A stretch of DNA of 64,000 nucleotides from Streptomyces daqingensis (GCF_014645895.1 NZ_BMMP01000005.1:62001-126000); one strand, 5' to 3'. Counted from the first letter of the stretch, positions 9,511-17,654 are shown. Notes: generated by a model not told the origin, from the sequence alone. Made by a program: numbers and translations.

Positions 9511-9673
9511 GGGTGCGTCGTTTGGATTTTGGTGGATCAGCGAGTGGCGTCCGGTGCGTCCAGATGCCAGGCGGAGGATCGCCCTCGTACTGGGCGTACT
9601 CGGGCGACTCCGACAACGCAGCAGATGGGCGTGCTGGGCGTCGCGAGCCCGCGAAGATCCAAACGGCGTGCCC
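9511..9673. mobile_element. Miniature inverted-repeat element, copy 1
   Basis: A 163-bp non-coding element bounded by imperfect terminal inverted repeats: GGGTGCGTCGTTTGGATTTT at 9511-9530 and AAGATCCAAACGGCGTGCCC at 9654-9673, matching at 16 of 20 positions after reversal. Its interior aligns over about 100 bp with the reverse complement of the element at 61949-62121, including the identical 16-mer CCGACAACGCAGCAGA at 9610-9625. It starts 8 bp after the stop codon of the Gfo/Idh gene and ends 27 bp before the next gene, so it is embedded in an operon. Confidence 0.75.
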
Positions 9674-9700
9674 TAGTTGCGAGGGAGAGGAAGACAACCT

Positions 9701-10864
9701 GTGATCCGACTGCCCGACGAGAACGGCGTCCTGCGCGTCCACGAGCCGAGGGCCGAACCGGCCGGCCCGGTGCTGCTGCCGCCGTCCGGCGCCCCGCCCG
9801 CCTCCCGTACGGTCTTCGCCGCCGCGCACGTCGTCGCCGACCCCCTCGCCGACCCGAACTCCGGAGTGCCCGCACTCGACTGGGACGCCACCCTCGCCTT
9901 CCGCCGCCACCTGTGGTCGCACGGCCTGTGCGTCGCGGAGGCCATGGACACGGCCCAGCGCGGGATGGGCCTCGACTGGACGGCGGCGGCGGAGCTGACG
10001 AGGCGCTCCGCCGCGGAGGCGAGGGCAGTCGGCGGGCGGGTCGCCTGCGGGGCCGGTACGGATCAACTGCCGACCGGTGAAGTCGACTTGGAAGCTGTGC
10101 GCAGAGCGTACGAGGAGCAGCTGGAGGTGGTGGAGAAGGCGGGGGCGCAGGCGATCGTCATGGCCTCCCGCGCCCTCGCCGCGACCGCCCGCGGCCCCGA
10201 CGACTACCTGAACGTCTACGGCGAGCTGCTCCGGCAGGCCGCCGAACCCGTCATCCTCCACTGGCTGGGGCCGATGTTCGACCCCGCGCTGGAGGGCTAC
10301 TGGGGGAGCACCGAACTGGACGCCGCCACCGGCACGTTCCTGCGGATCATCGAGGAGCATCCCGCGAAGGTCGACGGTGTGAAGGTGTCCCTGCTCGACG
10401 CCCGGCGCGAGGCGGAGCTGCGGCGCCGCCTTCCGGAAGGCGTCCGCTGCTACACCGGCGACGACTTCAATTACCCCGAACTCATCGCGGGCGACGGCGA
10501 GTTCCACAGCGACGCCCTGCTCGGCGTCTTCGACCCGCTCGCACCGCTCGCCGCCGGGGCGGTCCGGCTCCTCGACGCGGGCGACCGCGACGGGTTCGAG
10601 GCCGCGCTCGCCCCGACGGTCCCGCTCGCCCGGCACCTGTTCGAGGCGCCGACCCGCTTCTACAAGACGGGAGTCGTGTTCCTCGCATGGCTCGCCGGCC
10701 ATCAGGACCACTTCGTGATGGCCGGGGGCATGCAGTCGGCACGCTCGCTCCCGCACCTCGCCCGCGCCTACGAACTGGCCGACGGGCTGGGCCTCTTCCC
10801 CGACCCCGAACTGGCGGAGACGCGCATGCGCCGCCTCCTCGACCTCCACGGAGTCGCGCGGTGA
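9701..10864 (+). CDS. DUF993 dihydrodipicolinate synthase-like protein
   Basis: A 387-residue protein of the DUF993 family, related to class I aldolases of the DHDPS superfamily. A probable TIM barrel carries KVDGVKVSLLD near residues 223-233, where a Schiff-base lysine would be expected, and TGDDFNYPE near 250. The GTG at 9701 follows GAGGGAGAGG; an upstream start at 9677 would begin right at the end of the inverted-repeat element. It is translationally coupled to the isomerase downstream (GTGA overlap). The context implies carbon-carbon cleavage of an oxidised sugar, but no reaction is established to my knowledge. Confidence 0.8.
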   Translation: MIRLPDENGVLRVHEPRAEPAGPVLLPPSGAPPASRTVFAAAHVVADPLADPNSGVPALDWDATLAFRRHLWSHGLCVAEAMDTAQRGMGLDWTAAAELTRRSAAEARAVGGRVACGAGTDQLPTGEVDLEAVRRAYEEQLEVVEKAGAQAIVMASRALAATARGPDDYLNVYGELLRQAAEPVILHWLGPMFDPALEGYWGSTELDAATGTFLRIIEEHPAKVDGVKVSLLDARREAELRRRLPEGVRCYTGDDFNYPELIAGDGEFHSDALLGVFDPLAPLAAGAVRLLDAGDRDGFEAALAPTVPLARHLFEAPTRFYKTGVVFLAWLAGHQDHFVMAGGMQSARSLPHLARAYELADGLGLFPDPELAETRMRRLLDLHGVAR

Positions 10865-11730
10865 CCCAGGACGACCTCGCCCGCTTCTCCATCAACCAGG
10901 AGACCGTAAAGCAGCTCACGCTTCCCCAACTGGCCGACGCGTGCGGTGAGTCGGGCGTCCGGCAGGTGGGGCTGTGGCGGGCGCCGGTCCAGGCGTACGG
11001 AGCGGAGGCGGCCGCGCGGCTGATGCGCGACGCGGGTCTCGCCGTCACCTCGCTCTGCAGGGGCGGCTTCCTCACGGCCCCCGACCCGGCGGCGCGGCGC
11101 CGCGCACTCGACGACAACCGCGCCGCTGTCGAGGAGGCCGCGACGCTGGGGACGAGCACGCTCGTACTCGTCTGCGGAGGCCTGCCGCAGGGGAGCAGGG
11201 ACCTCGCGGGCGCACGGGAGCGGATCGCGGACGCACTCGCCGAACTCGCCCCGTACGCGGGGGAGCTGGGCGTGCGACTGGCGATCGAGCCGTTGCACCC
11301 GATGTTCGCCTCCGACCGGTGTGTCGTCTCGACGCTCGGGCAGGCGCTCGACCTGGCGGAGCGCTTCCCGTCGGAGCAGGTGGGCGTCGTCGTCGACACG
11401 TACCACGTGTGGTGGGACGACCGAGCGCCCGAGGGGATCGCGCGTGCGGGGGCGGGCGGCCGGCTGGCCGCGTTCCAGCTCGCGGACTGGGTGACGCCGC
11501 TGCCCGAAGGCGTCCTGCTGGGCCGGGGCCAGCTCGGGGACGGCGCCGTCGACCTGCGGCGCTTCCGCGCACTCGTCGACGCGGCGGGGTACGGCGGACC
11601 CATCGAGGTGGAGATCTTCAACCCGGGCCTGTGGTCCCGGGACGGCGCCGAGGTCCTCGCGGAAACGGTTGAGCGGTACGTGCGTCACGTCCTGCCGGAG
11701 AGGGACGCCGCAGGCCACGGAAAAACCTGA
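10861..11730 (+). CDS. Sugar phosphate isomerase/epimerase, TIM barrel
   Basis: A 289-residue xylose-isomerase-like barrel and the second such protein in this locus. Its GTG start overlaps the stop codon of the DUF993 gene. The strand LAIEPLHPMFA near residue 140 carries the metal-binding Glu and His, VVVDTYHVWW near 177 the Asp/His pair, and EVEIFN near 248 the last acidic ligand. Tight coupling makes it part of the same pathway as the Gfo/Idh and DUF993 proteins. Substrate unknown. Confidence 0.83.
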   Translation: MTQDDLARFSINQETVKQLTLPQLADACGESGVRQVGLWRAPVQAYGAEAAARLMRDAGLAVTSLCRGGFLTAPDPAARRRALDDNRAAVEEAATLGTSTLVLVCGGLPQGSRDLAGARERIADALAELAPYAGELGVRLAIEPLHPMFASDRCVVSTLGQALDLAERFPSEQVGVVVDTYHVWWDDRAPEGIARAGAGGRLAAFQLADWVTPLPEGVLLGRGQLGDGAVDLRRFRALVDAAGYGGPIEVEIFNPGLWSRDGAEVLAETVERYVRHVLPERDAAGHGKT

Positions 11731-11828
11731 AGAAGAAATTCCGGATCGAGTGCAACCGTTCCGGCCAGCCGGGGGTCTTAGCTGGTACTCGGGCCTCCTG
11801 GGGGGTCAGCAGAGGCCGAGGGGGGCAG

Positions 11829-11865
11829 AGGGGCCCGGCCGTTGGAGCACGGCAGCCGGGCCCCT
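11829..11865. terminator. Terminator of the Gfo/Idh operon
   Basis: AGGGGCCCGGC (11829-11839) pairs perfectly with GCCGGGCCCCT (11855-11865) around a 15-nt loop, about 100 bp after the operon's last stop codon. The remainder of 11731-12142 has no gene that I can support. Confidence 0.75.
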
Positions 11866-12054
11866 ATCCCATGCGCCCGGCGCCGGTACGCGTGGCGCGG
11901 GAGGCGCTCGGTGTCCGGAAGGGCCCGCGCTCGGGGATGCGAGGCGCGCTCGGGCGAGAGGCGGCGCGCCCGACATCAACACCCGTTTCGTACAAGGAAG
12001 TTGTGTCCCGGGGCCGATTCACACGGTTGCGATCCGTGATGTGGTGCGAACGCT

Positions 12055-12083
12055 CTGGTTACCGGCCGGTCGGCCGCTAGTCT
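12055..12083 (+). promoter_or_regulatory. Candidate promoter for the zinc-ribbon protein
   Basis: CTGGTT (12055-12060) and TAGTCT (12078-12083) with a 17-bp spacer resemble an actinobacterial housekeeping promoter. It lies about 60 bp before the ATG at 12143. Recognised by eye only. Confidence 0.4.
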
Positions 12084-12142
12084 CCGCAGGTGCACCGGTG
12101 TCACTGAACGAGTGCCCTGTAAGTCAGCTCTGGAGTGTGCGC

Positions 12143-12739
12143 ATGCCGACCACATGCCCGCGTTGTGGGACGAAATCGTCTGCCGCGTCCGAATCGTGCC
12201 GGGAGTGCGGGCACGGTCTCTATCGCCTTTCGTATCCCGACGCCGCGCAGACGTCGCCCCTGAACCTCCGCGCCATAGGCGGCGCCATACCCAGAAGCGC
12301 ACGGCTCGCCATGACCGGCGCGGTCCTGGTCCTCGGTGCGGGCGTTGCGGCGGGGCTGATGGCCGCCGGCGGCGACGCCGAGGAGCCCGTCTCGAACAAG
12401 AAGATCCCGGCCTCCGCCCTGCCGCGCGAACCCACGGAGACGGCCGAACCCACCTCCCCCGAGCCCACGAAGAGCGAGGCACCGGCGAAGCCCGCCCCCA
12501 CGACCACCTCGCCCCCACCGAGCTCACCGGCGCCCGAGCCCACCGACACGCCGACGTCCGAACCGTCCGTCCCCGGGGTCTCCGAGGCGGAATGGGCGCG
12601 GGAGTTCGCCGAGAGGTGGAGGGAGAAGTACGGCGCACCGGGCCCTGGGCGTACGCACTGGGAGCACCACGAGCACGGCGACGGCTACCAGTACGACTAC
12701 GAGTACAGCTACGACTACGACTACCAGCAGGGCGAGTAG
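12143..12739 (+). CDS. Zinc-ribbon membrane protein with Pro-rich linker and Tyr-Asp tail
   Basis: A 198-residue protein of unknown function. A cytoplasmic zinc ribbon is formed by CPRC (5-8) and CREC (19-22). A single transmembrane helix spans about 55-76, followed by a Pro/Thr/Glu-rich extracytoplasmic linker (about 85-145). The C terminus is rich in His and then in alternating Tyr and Asp (YDYEYSYDYDY). The ATG at 12143 follows GGAG at good distance. The architecture resembles small Streptomyces zinc-ribbon anchor proteins. The HEHH and YDY tail could bind metal or a partner, which is speculation. Confidence 0.7.
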   Translation: MPTTCPRCGTKSSAASESCRECGHGLYRLSYPDAAQTSPLNLRAIGGAIPRSARLAMTGAVLVLGAGVAAGLMAAGGDAEEPVSNKKIPASALPREPTETAEPTSPEPTKSEAPAKPAPTTTSPPPSSPAPEPTDTPTSEPSVPGVSEAEWAREFAERWREKYGAPGPGRTHWEHHEHGDGYQYDYEYSYDYDYQQGE

Positions 12740-12812
12740 TTCCGGGAAGCCGCCGGGCGCGGAGCGCTGACAGCGACGGCACCCGGCGGAACCGCGCTGA
12801 GGCTGGTGCGAG

Positions 12813-13364
12813 TTAGCGCCTTGGTGGGCTATCCGCGCTGACCTCCTTCTGCGGAGCATGCGCGCCGTCCCAGTCGAAGACATAGCGGTTGTGCTCGTTG
12901 TCGAAGTTGACGGGTACTTCCACGCCCGGGACGTTCGCGTACTTCCGAAGCCAGCCGACCATCGCAAGAGCACAAGCCTCGGATTGGTAGTCAGTGGGTA
13001 GAGGGGCTTCGATGCCGTGCACGACGACAAGAGTGCTCGCGGATCCGATGCTCGCGGCTGCAAGCTGTTTCGCGGTAAGCGACAAGCCGTGAGCAGTCCA
13101 CTCCTTGTCAGGCTCGGACGCGCTGTTCGCGAATCGGATCCAGACGTCTTCGTCGGCGATCCGCTGCGCATCCGAGGGGACGTCCGCCACTCCTGAGACT
13201 TCAGCAGTGACCCGCACGATCAATCCCCATGCACCGATGCGTTTCTTGTACTCATAGGCGGCGGGCGTCATCTCTCTGCCCGGAACGCCGATCGAAAGCC
13301 AGGGAGCGCCCTCACTTCGCTTTGAGTGGTGCAACGCGACAGAGGGCGCGCAGATTTGAGGCAT
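12813..13364 (-). CDS. Hypothetical protein downstream of the CGNR regulator
   Basis: A 183-residue protein I do not recognise. It starts with the ATG at 13364, 19 bp after the CGNR gene, so the two are probably co-transcribed. It has a lower GC third-position bias than neighbouring genes, mixed alpha/beta composition, no signal peptide and no membrane segment. The strand STLVVVHGIEAPLP near 125 and FDNEHNRYVFDWDG near 160 look structured. A start at 13451 would overlap the CGNR gene and is less likely. Confidence 0.6.
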   Translation of the reverse strand: MPQICAPSVALHHSKRSEGAPWLSIGVPGREMTPAAYEYKKRIGAWGLIVRVTAEVSGVADVPSDAQRIADEDVWIRFANSASEPDKEWTAHGLSLTAKQLAAASIGSASTLVVVHGIEAPLPTDYQSEACALAMVGWLRKYANVPGVEVPVNFDNEHNRYVFDWDGAHAPQKEVSADSPPRR

Positions 13365-13383
13365 CGGGATGTTCCAGAACGCT

Positions 13384-13968
13384 TCACTTCGCAGAGCTGG
13401 ACTTCCTGCCCTGGCCGGCATTGAAGCGCGCCTTCTTCTGGCGGTTCCCACACGTGTTCATGTCGCACCATTTGCGAGTGCGGCTCTGACTGGTGTCGAA
13501 GAAGGCGGCCCGGCAGGTCGGTGATGCGCACAAGGCCAGCCGCCCGTCTCTTTCGCCCGCGATGATGCTGACCGCATCGTCGGCGATGACGCAGAGGGCG
13601 TCCTCTACGCGAGAGGCCGAGTCGGCCGGTCCGAGCCGCCATCGCCGTTCGCCCTCGGGCGTCAGGACGGCTGCCGCCCGGCCCTGGACGCTGCAATCGT
13701 TGATGATCTCGATGGCGGACGAGGGCAGGTCTTCCTGGAGTGCGGTCGCTGTCGCCGCGGCGTGAATCGACTCCCGTAGTTCGCGGGCTCGTTCGAGCTG
13801 GGCGTCGGTGCAGGAGTCCACAGCGAGACCGTTCACCGCGAGCCAGTCGATCAGCCGCTGCGGCGTGGGAACGCGCTCCAGGGCATCACCCTGACGCTCC
13901 GTCAGGGTCGCCGTGAAGCTCGTGGCCAGCACGCTGCCGAGGCGGAAGTCAGGGAACCCAGCACGCAT
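13384..13968 (-). CDS. CGNR zinc-finger / ABATE-domain regulator
   Basis: A 194-residue protein of the ABATE/CGNR family, viewed as putative stress-responsive transcription factors. The N-terminal ABATE domain covers about 1-140. The C-terminal CGNR zinc finger has Cys pairs in LCASPTCRAAFFD (about 148-160) and KWCDMNTCGNRQKKAR (about 167-182), giving four zinc ligands and a basic end. It is divergent from an epoxide hydrolase gene, with two identical palindromic boxes between them. One box starts two bases before its own ATG, so autoregulation is likely. Confidence 0.87.
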   Translation of the reverse strand: MRAGFPDFRLGSVLATSFTATLTERQGDALERVPTPQRLIDWLAVNGLAVDSCTDAQLERARELRESIHAAATATALQEDLPSSAIEIINDCSVQGRAAAVLTPEGERRWRLGPADSASRVEDALCVIADDAVSIIAGERDGRLALCASPTCRAAFFDTSQSRTRKWCDMNTCGNRQKKARFNAGQGRKSSSAK

Positions 13969-13969
13969 G

Positions 13970-13987
13970 GAACCACCTTAGCCGGTT
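13970..13987. promoter_or_regulatory. Operator box 1 in the CGNR/epoxide hydrolase divergent promoter
   Basis: GAACCACCTTAGCCGGTT shares 16 of 18 bases with box 2, which begins 42 bp further on. It contains the inverted half-sites AACC-A and CGGTT seven bases apart. It nearly abuts the ATG of the CGNR gene, where a bound protein would block that transcript. Confidence 0.65.
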
Positions 13988-14011
13988 GCGCGCCGCCACG
14001 AGACACTGCTA

Positions 14012-14029
14012 GAACCGTCTTAGCCGGTT
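14012..14029. promoter_or_regulatory. Operator box 2 in the CGNR/epoxide hydrolase divergent promoter
   Basis: GAACCGTCTTAGCCGGTT carries the perfect inverted repeat AACCG-N7-CGGTT. The 42-bp spacing from box 1 is four helical turns. It lies 20 bp before the epoxide hydrolase ATG. Confidence 0.7.
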
Positions 14030-14049
14030 CTTTTTGGCCTGGAGGTCTC

Positions 14050-15222
14050 ATGCCCCGTCGTGCCACTGACGTGCAAGCGTTCGAAGCCCACGCAACCGAT
14101 GCCGACCTCGACGATCTGCACGCCCGGCTGGCCGCGGCGCGGCTGCCGGAAGCCGAGACGGTCCAAGGCGCCGTACCCGGCCCAAGCCGATGGGGGCAGG
14201 GCGTTCCTCTCGCCGACCTGGTCGACGTCGTGGAGTACTGGCGCGCCGGATACGACTGGCGGTCGTTCGAAGATCGCCTCAACCGCGTAGGCCAGTTCCG
14301 CACGGCCATCGACGGCCTCGGCATCCACTTCCTGCACCGCCGGTCGGCGCGCGCGGACGCCACACCTCTGGTCCTGACGCACGGTTGGCCGGGCAGCATC
14401 GCCGAATTCGTCCATGTAGTGGACGAGTTGGCAGATCCGGAAGACGCGGACGCGCCGGCGTTCCACGTCGTCGCTCCCTCGCTGCCGGGCTTCGGCTACA
14501 GCGACAAACCGTCCACCACCGGGTGGGGAACCGAGAAGATCGCGGCCGCGTGGGTGGAACTCATGGGAAGGCTCGGCTACGGCGAGTTCCTGGCCCACGG
14601 CGGCGACTGGGGAGGAAACATCACCACGGTTCTCGGCGGCAGATTCCCGGCGCACGTTCTCGGCATCCACTCGACTTTCGCCGAGTCGCCGCCCGGTTTG
14701 ACGACGGACGGGCTGACGCCGCTCGAGCGTGAATGGACCGAGGAGACCCGCCGTTTCTGGCGCCGACGAGCGGCGTACGCGAAGCAGCAGGCCACCCGGC
14801 CCCAGACCATCGGCTACTCGCTCGTCGACTCGCCGGTCGGGCTCCTCGCCTGGATCCTCGACAAGTTCGCCGAGTGGTCGGACACCGAGGACAGCCCGTT
14901 CGAGACGATCTCCAGGGACAGAATCCTCGACGACGTCACCCTGTACTGGCTGACGCGGACCGGTGCTTCCGCGGCGCGAATCTACTACGAGAGCCACAAT
15001 TCGCTCGACCCCGAACTCCGGGTCGACGTCCCCTCGGCGATCACCATGTATCCCCGCGACATCGAGAAGTCCCCCCGCGCCTGGGCGCAGGAGCGGTACC
15101 GGAAGATCGTCCGGTGGAACTCTCCCGAGGCCGGAGGCCATTTCCCGTCGCTGGAGGTCCCCGAATACTTCGTCGAAGACCTGCGAGCGGGCCTCGGGGC
15201 GGTTCTCGATGCTCGTCGGTGA
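14050..15222 (+). CDS. Epoxide hydrolase (microsomal-type, EHN domain)
   Basis: A 390-residue alpha/beta hydrolase with the N-terminal EHN segment of microsomal-type epoxide hydrolases (about 10-110). The oxyanion motif HGWPGS is near 114, the nucleophile elbow GGDWGG has its Asp near 185, and the catalytic His lies in GGHFPSLE near 360. It should open epoxides to vicinal diols in the cytoplasm. It is probably controlled by the divergent CGNR regulator through the two boxes in front of it, suggesting an inducible detoxification unit. Confidence 0.9.
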   Translation: MPRRATDVQAFEAHATDADLDDLHARLAAARLPEAETVQGAVPGPSRWGQGVPLADLVDVVEYWRAGYDWRSFEDRLNRVGQFRTAIDGLGIHFLHRRSARADATPLVLTHGWPGSIAEFVHVVDELADPEDADAPAFHVVAPSLPGFGYSDKPSTTGWGTEKIAAAWVELMGRLGYGEFLAHGGDWGGNITTVLGGRFPAHVLGIHSTFAESPPGLTTDGLTPLEREWTEETRRFWRRRAAYAKQQATRPQTIGYSLVDSPVGLLAWILDKFAEWSDTEDSPFETISRDRILDDVTLYWLTRTGASAARIYYESHNSLDPELRVDVPSAITMYPRDIEKSPRAWAQERYRKIVRWNSPEAGGHFPSLEVPEYFVEDLRAGLGAVLDARR

Positions 15223-15320
15223 GTACGGCTGAGGGCTGGGGTCGAACCGCGAGGAAGCCCCCGCCCGGACAGCCGAGCCAGCCGAGTGGAGGCGGCCCAC
15301 CTCGGTTGCTGTCGGTCGGC

Positions 15321-15854
15321 TCAGGGGAACTGCAGCATCTCGTCTTCTACGAAGCCCAAGTCGTCCTCAATGCCGAGCTCTACGGCGGCATGCCACTTGA
15401 GTGGCTTCGGGTAGTCTCCCGTCGCGACTTTCCTGAGCACCTCGTCTCCCTGGGGGGAGGAGATTTCCCCCAGGGCCTGGATGCACTTGGTAGTGAGAGC
15501 GAAATATGGTGCTTCCCGGTCTTTTCTCGCCTCGATCAGATTCTCGATCGCAGGAACTGAAGAATCGGAGCGCAACTGGCCGAGAATATCGACCAAGTCC
15601 TCCAGTTGGGCCCCCTCGGGGCGTCCTTGCAGCACGGGTACGATCACATCGCTCAGCCCTTCGGGGGTAAGCCATACTGCCAGATTCGCGAGGCGCGAAA
15701 ATTGGAGGAGGTCCCCCTCCCTTCTCAATGAGATCATAAAATCGAGAAGGTTCGCTGTGAAGCCTGGTTCCTCCTCGCGTACTTGCTCGGCCTTCTTCTG
15801 GTCGATGTATCCTGTTCCCAGGATGCGATCCACTCTTGCTGCCGCTTCATTCAT
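15321..15854 (-). CDS. Probable immunity protein, HEAT-like alpha-helical
   Basis: A 177-residue soluble, mostly helical acidic protein with HEAT-repeat-like segments (for example near 85-105 and 120-150). It starts 24 bp after the collapsed Rhs toxin gene. That position and its small acidic nature fit an immunity protein that neutralised the Rhs C-terminal toxin. It has lower GC than the surroundings, as toxin-immunity modules often do. The frame appears intact although the toxin is broken. Family not recognised; function is inferred from context. Confidence 0.6.
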   Translation of the reverse strand: MNEAAARVDRILGTGYIDQKKAEQVREEEPGFTANLLDFMISLRREGDLLQFSRLANLAVWLTPEGLSDVIVPVLQGRPEGAQLEDLVDILGQLRSDSSVPAIENLIEARKDREAPYFALTTKCIQALGEISSPQGDEVLRKVATGDYPKPLKWHAAVELGIEDDLGFVEDEMLQFP

Positions 15855-15878
15855 CAGGTTATTCCTCTCGCGAATTTG

Positions 15879-16934
15879 TCAGAGAAGCTCGTGGCTCACG
15901 CTCTTGATGCGCGAATTGAACACATCGACGGAGCCGCTGCGAAGTCCGAAGTTTAGTCCCTCGCGTTCCATCTTCACGTGTACGAAGTCAGGGCTGTTTC
16001 CGATCTCTTCCAGGTCGATCCCGTACGCGCTCCGAACGGCTGCTATGTTGTCCCCCGAGCCTCAGCCTGCTGCGATCAAAGCATCTCGGGTGCCTGGTTC
16101 CATCTCATACTGGACAAGGTGGGTGTATTTATCCGCGAAGTTCTCACCCTGACATTGATCTCACCGTTGGGGCCGAGTCGGTCGAACTCCTTCTTGGACA
16201 TCACTCGGTAGAATGTTTCCTTGCATGGAGTGATCCCCAGAGGGTCGGACCAGACCAGGGGAGACGCGACATAGGCGACCGGATTATCTGCCGGTGCAAG
16301 GCCCAAGGGGTCTGGGAAGGCAAATCTTCCAAGTTCCGGGTCGTAGTGCCGGAAGTAGTTGTGGTGCAGTCCCGTTTCGAGGTCCGCGTACTGGCCCGGG
16401 AACCGGAGCGGAGTGTATGCGGTGGCGTCCTTGTTCCAAGTGGTAGTGCCCCAGAGAGTCGCGCGGGTGTGCCAGGCGATGTGACCGGTTTCGTCGACCA
16501 GTTCCGTCGGGCGGCCGACGAGGTCGGTGACGATGGCTCGAACTCGTCCGGGTCGATCCTCACGCGACCCCCGCCGCCCTGGCCGCTGTTTCCGCCCGAA
16601 CCACTGCTCGGCTTTGACCTTCATGCCGTAGATGACGTCTGCGACCACATCCGCACGCTTTCGCGAAGAGGCGCGCCACCTTGGGCACTTCGTCGAGATG
16701 TGAGCCCTTGACTTTTCCCCAGTGGCCTTTCAGCGCGTCGACCGCGTAGCCCTCGCTGGAGGCAAGAATGCGGTTCACCGCAGCGTGGGCATCTCCGCCG
16801 TGACCCTCGAACTTGTCCGCGAATTCCCGCATGGCGTCGGCCATTTCACGGTAGTCGTCCTCGTCCACGTTGGGCCAGTTGATTCCGATGAAATCCAGAA
16901 TCTCATCGAGCCAGCCCGGCAGAACGTAGCCCAT
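15879..16934 (-). pseudogene. Collapsed Rhs/polymorphic toxin gene
   Basis: This is the remnant of a large Rhs protein. From the ATG at 16934 the first about 90 codons encode a WXG100-like N-terminal helical domain (MGYVLPGWLDEILDF...). A one-base insertion near 16651-16654 changes frame; the other frame continues with VVADVIYGMKVKAEQ. After KAEQWFGRKQ the sequence jumps into the end of an Rhs repeat core (AIVTDLVGRPTELVD, then YNYF-like RHYDPELGRF and DPLGL). The long YD-repeat body is therefore missing. The toxin tip begins after DPLGITP with FYRVMSKKEFDRL. A second frameshift near 16142-16150 and an in-frame TGA near 16071 break it before the terminal SHELL at 15882. Confidence 0.8.
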
Positions 16935-17089
16935 CCCCGTACCCCCGTGGCTCAGACGCCGCCCCCCGGGGCGTGTACTGCTATTCGTGATCACTCCACA
17001 GGATAGTGACCATCAACAGTGCGCGCACCGGGGTAAGTTCGGCGGCGACGAGCAGCGTGGCCCCAGGCCGAAGGGGTCGGGGGCAGCCG

Positions 17090-17488
17090 CTAGAACGGCA
17101 CTCCGCAGTGCAGTATCACGTTCGCGTAGGGGCGGACCTCGCCCGTACGGACGACGAGCCGGGCCTCGCGGGTGAGGGTCTTCAACGCCTCGTGGGGGAC
17201 GAGCACGAGGTCGGGGAAGAGCCCTTCCAGGAGGGCGGACGTCTCGGGATTGCTGTCCCTGACCTCTGCGGCGGCCGTGGCGCCTTCGATCTCCAGCTCG
17301 CCGAGCAGACCGTCGAGGACCTCGGAGAAGCGCGGAACGCCGGCGCGGAACGCCAGGTCGACGACGTGGGGCCCGTGGGGCCCGTCGGGGATGGGGAGTC
17401 CCGCGTCGCAGACGACGACCCGGTCGGTGTGGCCCAACCGCGCCAGGGCGCCCGCGAGATGACGGTTGAGGATGCCCGTCTTCTTCAC
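17090..17488 (-). CDS. rbsD: D-ribose pyranase RbsD
   Basis: A 132-residue RbsD, which interconverts pyranose and furanose forms of ribose. The canonical start KKTGILNRHLAGAL has the catalytic His at about position 9, VVCDAGLPIP follows near 25, and YANVILHCGVPF closes the chain, all standard for RbsD. The GTG at 17488 gives the family length. It is the last gene of the ribose operon and is separated from rbsB by 209 bp containing a strong hairpin. No ribokinase gene follows. Confidence 0.93.
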   Translation of the reverse strand: MKKTGILNRHLAGALARLGHTDRVVVCDAGLPIPDGPHGPHVVDLAFRAGVPRFSEVLDGLLGELEIEGATAAAEVRDSNPETSALLEGLFPDLVLVPHEALKTLTREARLVVRTGEVRPYANVILHCGVPF

Positions 17489-17628
17489 TCCGGCACAGCT
17501 CCTTCTCGCCTCGGCGCGCACGCTTCGGCGTCTACCGCGTCCAGCTGGTCTCCCGCACCACCCGCACCCGCGCCCGCATCACCCGTGTCGAGTGCTGGGC
17601 CCTCCGGGCCGGGGCCGGGACGGGTGCC

Positions 17629-17654
17629 GGGCGGCGGCCCTCCGGCCGCCGCCC
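17629..17654. promoter_or_regulatory. Stem-loop between rbsB and rbsD
   Basis: GGGCGGCGGCC (17629-17639) pairs perfectly with GGCCGCCGCCC (17644-17654) around a 4-nt loop. Placed after rbsB inside the operon, it could stabilise upstream mRNA or partly terminate so that the binding protein is made in excess over RbsD. Role inferred. Confidence 0.6.

Noticed and set aside
7724..10849. A 1041-codon minus-strand frame across the Gfo/Idh-DUF993 operon
   Set aside because: It covers two recognisable genes on the other strand and an inverted-repeat element; the translation is low complexity and resembles no family.
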